Assembly (NCBI GenBank): GCA_040219235.1
Contig: JAVJSV010000012.1
Location: forward strand, 682,001-746,000
DNA from: Rhodospirillaceae bacterium
GTDB lineage: Bacteria; Pseudomonadota; Alphaproteobacteria; Rhodospirillales; Rhodospirillaceae
Length of the DNA: 64,000 bases
Reading direction: 5' to 3'
Numbering within the stretch: position 1 is the first letter of the stretch; the number at the start of each line of letters is the position of its first letter. Positions 56,189 to 64,000 of the stretch are shown here, in pieces. The notes below the pieces were generated by a model. The model saw nothing but the letters and a program-made list of their open reading frames with translations. It was not told the DNA's origin and did no database searches. A program made the position numbers and the translations under genes.

Positions 56189-57757
56189 ATGGCAAAAAGC
56201 CAATTCGTTCTCAGTGTTGGTGACGATAACGTCGTCCTAACGAGAATAGTAAATAAGAAGGTCGTCAACGCGTGGCTGGCATCGCCAGATCCACAGCTTG
56301 CCCATGAAGAATTAGGCGAGGCCTTCGCCGAAGACAAAAAAGCGCCTGTTTCGGTTTTATTCGATACGCTCGATCAGTCTCGGGAAGAAGAAGAAATACC
56401 GAAGGTCAGTGTGCTTGACCGCAGAAAGGTTTTGGCGCGCCACATTAATATGGCGTTTCCAGGCAACAATCTTCGCGGCGCCAGGTTGATTGGGGACGGC
56501 AATAAACCGCGCACGCTTCGTTACGAATTTGCGTCTGTTCCTTTAGATGGGCGCGTTCCGGGTTGGGTGGATTTTGTCGAAAGCCTGCCGAATGAAACCC
56601 GTGGATTCTTTGCCATTGCATCTGAGAATGTCGATATTGTGCAATCGCTCATGCCAGATGACATTCCTGACGTTGAAGAGGGCAATCACTGGCGGCAGAT
56701 TATTGGCGTAAACGCCACCGGCGGTTTCCGTCAGATAATCGAAAAAAACGGCGATCTCTGTTTGACCCGTCTCACGGCCGCGCCGCCACCGGAAACGCCA
56801 CCGGAAGAGTTTGCGGACATGATCTTCCGCGATTTTCAGGCAACGGTTACCTACATTAAGCGCCTTGGGTATGTTGCAAGTGACACGCTAGATCTCGTTA
56901 TTTTAACGGCACCGGATCATCGCGAGGCTATGGCCAATATTGATTGGAATGTGGCCCGTACGGTGACGATGAAAACACCGCATGAAGCGGCTGAGCAACT
57001 TGGCTTGGGATCTATTGGCCGGGAAGATCAACCCTTCTGTGATGTTCTGCATGCGGCCTGGTTTGCCTCAAAACGTGCGCCCGCTTTACCGCTGACCCGA
57101 TCGGTTGCACTGGGAGATTCAAAAGATGACCTGCGCGATCTAGCCTACTTGGTTGCACCGTACGCGGCTGCTGCGAGCGTTGTTGGCTGTTTAGGGTGGA
57201 TCGGCTGGACGCTGTACCAGACCTCAACTATTCAGTCAGATAGTGCCCGTCTCCAGTCTGAACTAAGTTCAGCTAAGACGGTGTTAGCCCAGGAAGAGGC
57301 CAAGCTGACAACGTTGCCCTATGACGCTGCAAACATGCGCAATGTCTTCGATGTACTCGACTCAATGAATGCAGGTGAGATTGACCTGACGCCTGTTCTG
57401 AATGGATTATTTACCTCACTCGATAGCGATGCGGTCGTCCTGGAACTGGTATTTTCTACTCAGAGCGACGCGCGCACCACGTCTGTATATACTGTCGATG
57501 TGCGTATGAAGCTTGATGACCTTATTACCACTGCGGATGAAGCTGTTCAGGTGGCCTCTGCGATAGAGACCCGATTAAAAGAAAACTTTGTTGAGGGGTT
57601 CCAAGTGGAGATGACTGTTGAGCCCGTCGCGGCACAGTCAGAAGAGGGTTTGTCTGGCGGTCTGTTCGAAGCAGAGGCATCAGCCGGTGCGACTCAAGGA
57701 GGTCGTGTGGATGAGGCATTCTATACTGAATTTCGAATTGCGAGGGTTGGACAATGA
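56189..57757 (+). CDS. MshI-like pilus alignment protein (PilM/PilN fused layout)
   Basis: A 522-residue protein. The N-terminal cytoplasmic part (about 1-310) fits a PilM/GspL-type actin-like fold by position and size, but I can only see weak motifs. One membrane helix at about 325-350 (APYAAAASVVGCLGWIGW) and a coiled periplasmic part with a PilN-like domain follow. The MSHA equivalent, MshI, has the same layout. It links the platform to the periplasmic alignment complex. Its stop overlaps the next gene by 4 bases. Confidence 0.72.
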   Translation: MAKSQFVLSVGDDNVVLTRIVNKKVVNAWLASPDPQLAHEELGEAFAEDKKAPVSVLFDTLDQSREEEEIPKVSVLDRRKVLARHINMAFPGNNLRGARLIGDGNKPRTLRYEFASVPLDGRVPGWVDFVESLPNETRGFFAIASENVDIVQSLMPDDIPDVEEGNHWRQIIGVNATGGFRQIIEKNGDLCLTRLTAAPPPETPPEEFADMIFRDFQATVTYIKRLGYVASDTLDLVILTAPDHREAMANIDWNVARTVTMKTPHEAAEQLGLGSIGREDQPFCDVLHAAWFASKRAPALPLTRSVALGDSKDDLRDLAYLVAPYAAAASVVGCLGWIGWTLYQTSTIQSDSARLQSELSSAKTVLAQEEAKLTTLPYDAANMRNVFDVLDSMNAGEIDLTPVLNGLFTSLDSDAVVLELVFSTQSDARTTSVYTVDVRMKLDDLITTADEAVQVASAIETRLKENFVEGFQVEMTVEPVAAQSEEGLSGGLFEAEASAGATQGGRVDEAFYTEFRIARVGQ

Positions 57758-58395
57758 AATGGTCTGAAATTCCGATACCCGTCCTCGTTTCTAGCGGTAT
57801 CATTGTATTTTTTCTGGTGGTCTTTGTTGGCTCCTTTCCGTTTCTCACCAGTAACTTAGAAGAAGCGCAGTCAGACAATCGGCGTCTGCAAAACGATCTG
57901 AGGTCAACGCAGGCCGCCATATCACGTGCTCAAGACGATTACACATTTGTGGTTGAAAATGAGCGCCGATTCGAAGAGGCAATGGCCAGTGATGAGATTG
58001 TTCCTCACACGCGCCGTGCGGCAGCACGTCAAATGCAGACGGTTGCCTTGGAAAATGGACTGACGGCGCTCAATTATAACTTTGCCGTTGCCGGCGGAAA
58101 TCGTGGACGCAATGAGTCTTCTGCGAGTGCGACAGATGGCTACACCCTGCACGTTGAAGATATAGATCTTGATGTTGGCGCGCCGCTGGATCGCCCCATT
58201 TATGCTTTTATTGAAGATCTTGTGCGTAGCATCCCAGGAACTGCCATTATTAAAGAGTTCGAAGTCCGGCGTGCCGAGAACATTTCAACAGATATGTTAA
58301 ATCGCGTGGCACAGGGAGAAAATTCAGGAATTGTCTCCGGGACCATGCAGTTTTCTTGGCGCACAGCACAGGCCAATAAAAAGGAAGATCAATGA
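57754..58395 (+). CDS. PilO/MshJ-like bitopic pilus protein
   Basis: A 213-residue protein with an N-terminal membrane helix (about residues 9-28, VLVSSGIIVFFLVVFVG), then a coiled coil (about 35-75) and a ferredoxin-like periplasmic domain, the layout of PilO and GspM. It overlaps the PilM/N-like gene as ATGA and the next gene in the same way, so the three alignment proteins are made together. The assignment is by topology and order, not by strong sequence match. Confidence 0.7.
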   Translation: MKWSEIPIPVLVSSGIIVFFLVVFVGSFPFLTSNLEEAQSDNRRLQNDLRSTQAAISRAQDDYTFVVENERRFEEAMASDEIVPHTRRAAARQMQTVALENGLTALNYNFAVAGGNRGRNESSASATDGYTLHVEDIDLDVGAPLDRPIYAFIEDLVRSIPGTAIIKEFEVRRAENISTDMLNRVAQGENSGIVSGTMQFSWRTAQANKKEDQ

Positions 58396-58895
58396 CTATT
58401 TTTGATCCTAACCGTAGGTTAGCGCGCGCGGGTCTTCTGGCGCTGGGACTAACACTTGCGTGTAGCCCGAGTTTTTCCCAGCAGACTGCGGACAGTCCAG
58501 ATGAAACTCTGTCCGAAGCTGAAAACAGTGTTTTCGGTGCCTCAACTGTTCCCGATACGTTGATGTTCACAATTGATGAGCTGAATGAAATCCAAAGCCG
58601 TATTGCGGGCGGGGGCGTTACTGAAGAAGTGATCCGCACGGAAGCGATTGAGCAGGCAAATTTATTCCTGTCCTCAATTCTCTATTTTGGGCCGCGAGAA
58701 TGGACGATTTGGGTCAATGGCTTGCCTATTGGCCCGGGTGAAGAGGTCGACTCCTTTGAAGTGGTAGATATCGATTCTTCTCACGTTGAGATGATCGTGC
58801 CGCTCAGTGCGACGGGTATGAGGCCTGTCCGCTTGGAGCCCAATCAAACCTTTATCAGTCAAACTGGACTTGTCTTAGAAGGGCAATGGGATTGA
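58392..58895 (+). CDS. PilP/MshK-like periplasmic pilus protein
   Basis: A 167-residue exported protein. The N-terminal signal (LARAGLLALGLTLACS) may end in a lipobox-like LACS. The C-terminal part, ILYFGPREWTIWVNGLPIGPG then DIDSSHVEMIVPL and RLEPNQTFI, has the beta pattern of PilP and GspC homology regions, which contact the secretin. Its start overlaps the PilO-like gene and its end overlaps the ABC ATPase gene by 10 bases. Confidence 0.68.
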   Translation: MTIFDPNRRLARAGLLALGLTLACSPSFSQQTADSPDETLSEAENSVFGASTVPDTLMFTIDELNEIQSRIAGGGVTEEVIRTEAIEQANLFLSSILYFGPREWTIWVNGLPIGPGEEVDSFEVVDIDSSHVEMIVPLSATGMRPVRLEPNQTFISQTGLVLEGQWD

Positions 58896-59653
58896 CATCT
58901 GACAGTCTGTCGCCGCTGAGCGTTTCTCGAGTTTCTGCGTCCTACGGTAAAACACAAATCCTGACGGATATCAGCTTTCAGCTGAAAGCAGGCGAGGTCT
59001 TTGGGCTTATTGGTTTGAATGGCGCGGGGAAGACGACTCTTATTAGGTCGATTCTTTCGCTAGGCCAGTCTATCGGTGACGTTGAGTTCTTTGGTCAACC
59101 GAACCACGTTGCGTCTTCTCGCCGGAAAATGATCTATCTGCCAGAGAAATTTATGCCAGCGCCACAGTTGAACGGCTGGGAGCACCTGTCTTTGGTGCTG
59201 CGCTATTTCAACCAGCAAGTTGACCGTGACCGCGCCAAACACATCTCAGAAGGGCTGGGGTTTGATACAGCCGCCTTAAACCGCCGCGTACGAACCTATT
59301 CAAAGGGCATGGGACAGAAGCTTGGGCTGATCGGTGTTATTCTTGCTGATGTGCCGTTGATGATTCTGGATGAACCGATGAGCGGTCTCGATCCGAGATC
59401 CCGTGTTCTTCTGAAAGACCGCCTTCTTGAGGCGCGTGCGCAAGGTCGTACCGTGTTCTTCAGTTCTCACATTCTTGCAGACATTGAAGAAATTTGTGAC
59501 CGGATTGGTATCATCCACGGGGGGCAGCTTATCTTTTTAGGCTCCCCCGTTGATTTTGTGACGCAATCAGATGCCACAAACCTTGAGCGGGCATTTTTGT
59601 CTGCCATTGATAAAAGCGAGGCGGCTGAGACCGGAAAGCCTCAAGCCGCCTGA
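58886..59653 (+). CDS. ABC transporter ATP-binding protein in the pilus locus (PilH-like by analogy)
   Basis: A 255-residue ABC ATPase. Walker A is LIGLNGAGKTTLIRS, the signature TYSKGMGQKLGL, Walker B PLMILDEPMSGLD and the H-loop VFFSSHILADIEE. The ATG at 58886 lies inside the preceding pilus gene, so it is translated with the pilus operon. The only unpaired permease in the locus is at 47878. I infer they form one transporter that assists the pilus, as PilH and PilI do in Myxococcus. The gene is convergent with pilU by 26 bases. Confidence 0.85.
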   Translation: MGLTSDSLSPLSVSRVSASYGKTQILTDISFQLKAGEVFGLIGLNGAGKTTLIRSILSLGQSIGDVEFFGQPNHVASSRRKMIYLPEKFMPAPQLNGWEHLSLVLRYFNQQVDRDRAKHISEGLGFDTAALNRRVRTYSKGMGQKLGLIGVILADVPLMILDEPMSGLDPRSRVLLKDRLLEARAQGRTVFFSSHILADIEEICDRIGIIHGGQLIFLGSPVDFVTQSDATNLERAFLSAIDKSEAAETGKPQAA

Positions 59654-59679
59654 TTTTTTAGAGGATATCTTTGCGTCGC

Positions 59680-60801
59680 CTATAAAGAAAGTTTGGACGT
59701 ATCGACGTCTTTCAGTCCGCCGCCCTCTCCTCCTGAAACTTGGGCCTGCTTCATCTGCAGTTTCAAATCACCTGCGTTGTCGGCTTCGCCAATAGCTGTT
59801 TCTTCTGAAATCTCACCGGCTTTCCAAAGCCTGAGAAGGGCCTGATCAAACGTTTGCATACCGTTGTGCTCGTTCTCAGCCATGATCTTTTTAAGCTCTT
59901 TGACTTCGCCCTTGCTGATTAGCTCTTTGATGTAGCCTTGGTTCAAAAGAATCTCCAGCGCGGCAGATCGACCACCAGAAATCTTTCTGATTAGCCGCTG
60001 TGAAATAATGCCCTTCAGGTTCAAGGAAAGATTCAACAACACCTGATGGTGCATTTCTTGTGGGAAGAAGTTCACCACCCGCTCAATAGCTTGGTTGGCG
60101 TTGTTGGCATGGAGGGTGGCCATGGCCAGATGGCCCGTCTCGGCAATATTGAGAGCATGTTCCATTGTTGTCATGTCGCGAATTTCACCGATGAGAATCA
60201 CATCGGGATGCTGACGTAATGTGTTTTTGAGCGCGATATCAAACGAGTCCGTATCAACGCCAACCTCGCGTTGCGTAATCAGGCATTGCTTGTGCTCATG
60301 CACAAACTCCACGGGATCTTCGATGGTGATAATATGACCCGGTGCCGCTTCATTGCGGTGGCCGATCATTGAGGCGAGAGTTGTAGATTTACCCGAGCCC
60401 GTGCCACCGACCACAAAAATCAGGCCCCGCTTTTCCATGACAAGATCACCTAGAAGGCTGGGTAGTTTTAGATCGGCCAGCTTCGGAATTTCAGTCCGGA
60501 TAATACGGGCGACAATGCCTGGCATTTGCCGTTGTCTGAACAGATTAAGACGGAAGCGGCCAACGCCATCCATGACCAGCGCCATATTAAACTCACCGGT
60601 CTCGTCAAATTCCGCTTTTTGTTTTTCGCTTAGGAACGATGAGATAATGCGGTCAACGTCGTCGGCTGATAGCGTTTCCCCCACGCTCTTAAAGCCATCG
60701 TCCCCGCGCAACATGGCGGGCGAATGAGCCGTGACGTAAAGGTCAGACCCACCAGGTCCGGCCAATTCTTTCAACCAACCCTCAAATTGAGCATCCGCCA
60801 T
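59680..60801 (-). CDS. pilU: PilU-type pilus retraction ATPase
   Basis: A 373-residue PilT/PilU ATPase. Walker A is VVGGTGSGKSTTLASM, the Asp box ITIEDPVEFVHEH, Walker B DVILIGEIRD and the His box ETGHLAMATLHANN. The C-terminal part reads YIKELISKGEVKELKKIM, the PilU form rather than the PilT form, which has AIRNLIRE. PilU works with PilT in retraction. It is 77 bases downstream of pilT on the same strand. Confidence 0.87.
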   Translation of the reverse strand: MADAQFEGWLKELAGPGGSDLYVTAHSPAMLRGDDGFKSVGETLSADDVDRIISSFLSEKQKAEFDETGEFNMALVMDGVGRFRLNLFRQRQMPGIVARIIRTEIPKLADLKLPSLLGDLVMEKRGLIFVVGGTGSGKSTTLASMIGHRNEAAPGHIITIEDPVEFVHEHKQCLITQREVGVDTDSFDIALKNTLRQHPDVILIGEIRDMTTMEHALNIAETGHLAMATLHANNANQAIERVVNFFPQEMHHQVLLNLSLNLKGIISQRLIRKISGGRSAALEILLNQGYIKELISKGEVKELKKIMAENEHNGMQTFDQALLRLWKAGEISEETAIGEADNAGDLKLQMKQAQVSGGEGGGLKDVDTSKLSL

Positions 60802-60878
60802 GATTGTGTTCCCCTTCAGATAGAGAAGACCCTCTTGCGGGGTGCTTTCTCCGAAAATTGTGAATTAGAAGTTCCGTC

Positions 60879-62018
60879 TTAGAAAAATGATTTAGATTTT
60901 TTCGGTGCGGCTTCAGCGGCAGGGGGGGGCGTTGCGGGCGCTGCGGGCTTCGGTGCTGCTGGTTGTACAGCTAAAGCATCAGCGTCGTCATCGCTCGTCA
61001 TAGCAACAACATCAGCGGCATCCTCTTCGCCAATTATCCCTTGCTCTGTCAATTGCTTCAACGCTTCATCCATGGTCTGCATGCCATAGCGTTGCCCCAC
61101 TTGAATCATTGAATAAATCTGGGGAATCTTCGCTTCACGGATCAGGTTTCGTACAGCCGAGGTGCCAACCATAATCTCGTGCGCAGCCACACGACCGCCA
61201 CCTTTTTTCTTCAGCAGCACTTGGCTGATCACAGCCTGGAGTGATCCGGCGATCATCGCCCGCACCATCCCTTGCTCACCGGCGGGGAACACGTCGATAA
61301 TTCTATCGACCGTCTTTGCGGCTGAACTGGTATGCAGCGTGCCCATCACAAGGTGGCCGGTCTCAGCGGCTGTCAGGGCTAGAGAAATGGTTTCATGGTC
61401 GCGCATTTCGCCCACAAGGATGACGTCAGGATCCTCACGCAGTGCGCTTTTAAGCGCCCGTGCGAAAGAGTTTGTATGGCGTCCGACTTCACGGTGGTTG
61501 ATCAAGGCATTCTTCGAGGAATGAACGAACTCAACCGGATCTTCGATGGTCAGAATATGCCGGTCCGTATTGGCATTCATGTAATCAATCATGGCGGCCA
61601 TGGTGGTTGATTTGCCTGAGCCCGTTGGTCCGGTCACCAGCACCATGCCGCGTTCGGTTTCTGCGAAACGCTTAAAGATTTCCGGGGCGTTCAAGTCTTC
61701 CAAAGACGGAATTTTTGTTGGGATCTCGCGAAACGCCGCCGCTGCTCCGGTTGTTGTGTTGTAAGCGTTGACGCGAAACCGGGATTCTTCACCATAGGCA
61801 ATGGCAAAATCGATTTCTTTTTCTGACTCAAAGTCCGAGCGCTGCTCCTCGGTCATGATCGAGTACAGCATGTTTTTAACGGTGTCAGGGTCGAGCTCGC
61901 CGGTTTTGATCGGCTTAAGCCCGCCGTCAATGCGCACCATAGGTTGTTTTGCGGAGACCAAATGCAGGTCAGAAGCTTTGTTTTTCTGGGCAAAGGCCAG
62001 GAGTTCAGTAATTTCCAT
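60879..62018 (-). CDS. pilT: PilT-type pilus retraction ATPase
   Basis: A 379-residue PilT. Walker A is VTGPTGSGKSTTMAAM, the Asp box LTIEDPVEFVHSS, Walker B DVILVGEMRD and the His box ETGHLVMGTLHTSS. The PilT motif SAVRNLIREAKIPQIYSMI is present. A Pro/Ala-rich tail of about 30 residues (352-379) is unusual. It should depolymerise the pilus and is encoded with PilU opposite the assembly genes. Confidence 0.92.
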   Translation of the reverse strand: MEITELLAFAQKNKASDLHLVSAKQPMVRIDGGLKPIKTGELDPDTVKNMLYSIMTEEQRSDFESEKEIDFAIAYGEESRFRVNAYNTTTGAAAAFREIPTKIPSLEDLNAPEIFKRFAETERGMVLVTGPTGSGKSTTMAAMIDYMNANTDRHILTIEDPVEFVHSSKNALINHREVGRHTNSFARALKSALREDPDVILVGEMRDHETISLALTAAETGHLVMGTLHTSSAAKTVDRIIDVFPAGEQGMVRAMIAGSLQAVISQVLLKKKGGGRVAAHEIMVGTSAVRNLIREAKIPQIYSMIQVGQRYGMQTMDEALKQLTEQGIIGEEDAADVVAMTSDDDADALAVQPAAPKPAAPATPPPAAEAAPKKSKSFF

Positions 62019-62166
62019 GGAAGGGCTCCCCTTGGTGTCTTCTTAATGGTGTCTTTTAAATCAAGTGCCAGCTAGATGTATCACTACTTAGGTGCGCCAC
62101 CAGTTATCTGCAAAAACACGTTGTGGCGGATCACGATGTTGGTTCGGTTACGTCTGTATGGATGGC

Positions 62167-63375
62167 CTACATTTGGGCGCGTAAATACCGCGCCCGTGCC
62201 CGCACGCCGTCCACTGACGTTTCAATAAAGATCGGCTGAAGCTCAAACAGCCGGATGAATTCACCATAATAAGCGACGGCCTGTGTTGGCCTGTTCAGGC
62301 GGTCAGCCAAAACGCCAGCGTTGAGGTGATACAAGGCAATGTCCGGTGCGCGCTGAATGGCGGCCCCCATGTAGGATAAGGCTGAGTCGTCTTGTCCCAT
62401 CTTGCCTTTTAGGTCGGCCAGCATGGCCAGCACCGCAGGCTGATCAACACCGGAATTCGCCAAGAGTTCCAGACGGGCTGTTGCATCACCGATGGGCATG
62501 GCAGCGGTTGACTCCAGCACCCGTGTTAAAATGGCCGCGTTTTCTGGCTCGTTGATCAGAAATTGATCATACGCCGCTTCCGATTCTGGCATCCGCCCCA
62601 GGCGTTCGCTGGTCATGGCAATGCCGAGCAAGGCCAAGCGGTCATTTTCTTTATCTTTTAAGATCGCCTGGTATTTTTTCAGCGCTTCCGGGTAGCGTCC
62701 GGCTGCAAAATCCTTAACTGCGCGGTGGTAAGGCGTGTCTGTGTCTTCCGCCAAAACCGCATTCATGATCAGGCGGCGGGCATCGTCGCGCCAGGTGGTC
62801 AGAACTTTGTCGCGATAATCGGCCCGGCGTCCGTCTTCCGAGCTGTGATAGCGCTCGACGGCTTTCGGCCAGGATCCTTGCAGGCGATGCAACTGACGCA
62901 GGTAAGACGCGCCGTAGGCGACATTACTGGCTGGTTCAAAAGCATCTTCGAGGGAAGCAAAGGCGTCCGGGTGGTAGCGCAGATTCACCTGCATACAGCC
63001 CACGTCGATGCTGCGCAGGCCGTCTTCAATCAAGGCCCGCGTTGCGGCAACGGCTTCTTCCTTGCTGTCAAAATATTGCCCTTCGCCTGCGGCATTAATG
63101 GTCCATGGCCAGGCGACGCGGGTTCCGTTTTGACCAACACCGCGGCCAGATTCAACCAGGGAAATCGCAGCCAGTAAGCCCTGTGGAATGCGTTGCAGGC
63201 GTTCATTGGCTTGCACATAGCGTTGGCACACCGCCGCATCTGCTGCTGAGCCCCCAGCCGAACCCATGGATTGCGCCGCCACCGGCGCTGCCGACACGGC
63301 GGCCAAGGCGCAGGTTGCGGCCCCGGCAAGTGCCGCTAGCATATTGATTTTACGTGATAAAACGCGCTTGCCCAT
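62167..63375 (-). CDS. Lytic transglycosylase with C-terminal TPR repeats
   Basis: A 402-residue exported enzyme. The signal peptide (about 1-35) ends APVAAQS. The SLT domain (about 45-200) has the catalytic Glu in LLAAISLVESGRG and the family motifs GCMQVNLRYHPDAF and NVAYGASYLRQL. The rest (about 215-400) is TPR repeats, such as AVKDFAAGRYPEALKKYQ. It cuts peptidoglycan, probably to open the wall for the pilus. It is 149 bases upstream of pilT on the same strand. Confidence 0.9.
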   Translation of the reverse strand: MGKRVLSRKINMLAALAGAATCALAAVSAAPVAAQSMGSAGGSAADAAVCQRYVQANERLQRIPQGLLAAISLVESGRGVGQNGTRVAWPWTINAAGEGQYFDSKEEAVAATRALIEDGLRSIDVGCMQVNLRYHPDAFASLEDAFEPASNVAYGASYLRQLHRLQGSWPKAVERYHSSEDGRRADYRDKVLTTWRDDARRLIMNAVLAEDTDTPYHRAVKDFAAGRYPEALKKYQAILKDKENDRLALLGIAMTSERLGRMPESEAAYDQFLINEPENAAILTRVLESTAAMPIGDATARLELLANSGVDQPAVLAMLADLKGKMGQDDSALSYMGAAIQRAPDIALYHLNAGVLADRLNRPTQAVAYYGEFIRLFELQPIFIETSVDGVRARARYLRAQM

Positions 63376-63531
63376 GCAGGCTGTCCCCCGTCAGCTCAGG
63401 CGTTGTGGATCCCTATGTTGGAATCTCTCACCGAGCCTAAATGCCCCAAAATCTAGGCCCTAGAGTGCCGCCAAATGAGGCAGAAGGCAAGGGAAAGGCT
63501 GAGGGGGATAGGCTCTCAAGCCGGATGAATA

Positions 63532-64000
63532 TCAGGGGTTCCCGCATACGCCTGAACCGCATTGTTGAACGATAATCGGCGCAGATTTCCAACGCAAAAT
63601 ATCGTCAAAGTAAGTGTTTCCATCAATGTCTACAGGACTGTCTTGAACGAAACCATCTGTTGCTCCGTCTGAATTTTCGTCTTGATCGGCAGAGTTATAG
63701 CGATCTGTGCGCAAGGCACCGCTTTGAGAAGCCCTAGCATCGCTGCCATCTTGGCCAAAACTAAATAAAACGTAGGCAGCTACGCCTGTTACATTGTCTG
63801 ATGGGTCTGATGCATCTGCAATGTTACCAACATCAAGTGTGCCAGCTGGATAGGTTGTGCCGGATCGATCCATACTATCGGCGAGATCAAGACCAGTTGT
63901 AACCCCGTAATAGAGCCTATTACCCCAAGCATCTATAGCGTCTGCTTCTGACAATCCGAGGGTAACCCAAGGAACGACGTTCTGGCCGCTATCAGCTCGA
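63532..64000 (-). CDS. Prepilin-type pseudopilin-like protein, 5' end beyond the window
   Basis: The frame is open to the window edge, so the start is missing; the TTG at 63954 is internal. The visible part begins with VVPWVTLGLSEADAIDAWGN, followed by LYYGVT, VLFSFGQDGSD and FDDILRWKSAPII. The P-W-x-T-L-G-L and D-x-W-G-N-x-L-x-Y blocks occur in large minor pilins and pseudopilins. It is on the strand of the SLT-pilT-pilU genes and may mark a further set of minor pilins outside the window. Confidence 0.7.
   Translation of the reverse strand, partial: RADSGQNVVPWVTLGLSEADAIDAWGNRLYYGVTTGLDLADSMDRSGTTYPAGTLDVGNIADASDPSDNVTGVAAYVLFSFGQDGSDARASQSGALRTDRYNSADQDENSDGATDGFVQDSPVDIDGNTYFDDILRWKSAPIIVQQCGSGVCGNP

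Overview
The window is chromosomal DNA of an alphaproteobacterium with moderate GC (roughly mid-50s percent by eye, not counted). The assignment rests on gene order. The run chvI-chvG-hprK-rapZ-EIIA-HPr-EI-ahcY beside pckA, and the run divL-tsaE-amgK-murU-addB-addA-trxA, are both typical of Alphaproteobacteria. HprK is the short kinase-domain-only form and AddAB is the alphaproteobacterial type. I cannot fix the genus.

Region 1 (1-15.4 kb) is a housekeeping block. It holds a truncated folC, a methyltransferase with a regulatory domain, trxA, a Rieske oxygenase, the addAB recombination nuclease-helicase, cell-wall recycling genes (amgK, murU), tsaE for tRNA t6A, and a DivL-like membrane PAS protein. 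That last protein has the histidine-kinase fold but carries Asp at the phosphoacceptor position and a decayed ATP site. A tandem pair of 2OG-Fe(II) oxygenases follows. Region 2 (17-27.9 kb) holds ahcY, a nitrogen-type PTS cascade (EI, HPr, EIIA) with HprK and RapZ, the ChvG/ChvI two-component system, and pckA. It links carbon and nitrogen status to envelope sensing and gluconeogenesis. An AEC transporter gene on the other strand interrupts the operon.

Region 3 (27.9-41.5 kb) is a mixed accessory and housekeeping segment. It holds a DASS/SLC13 anion symporter, a LysR regulator divergent from an SbtA-type bicarbonate permease with a clear palindromic operator, and a relic of a second DASS 3' end. 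It also has three methyltransferase-related genes (one with a Tat signal), a TPR protein, polA, a CHCC zinc-finger protein, an orphan ABC ATPase overlapping a lipoprotein hydrolase, and tRNA-Arg(CCG) with a duplicated 3' end.

Region 4 (42.5-64 kb) is a nearly complete MSHA-like type IV pilus locus. In order it has mshN-like, mshM-like, prepilin peptidase, secretin, an ABC-2-type permease, a membrane-anchored protein, three near-identical prepilins each with its own terminator, and a divergent fourth prepilin. Then come the assembly ATPase with c-di-GMP-type MshEN repeats, the platform protein, PilM/N-, PilO- and PilP-like alignment proteins, and an ABC ATPase. On the opposite strand are PilU, PilT, a lytic transglycosylase and a prepilin-like gene cut by the window edge. 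The ABC ATPase and permease lie 10 kb apart but both sit inside the pilus locus, without other partners. This recalls the PilGHI transporter of Myxococcus and is the most interesting system in the window.
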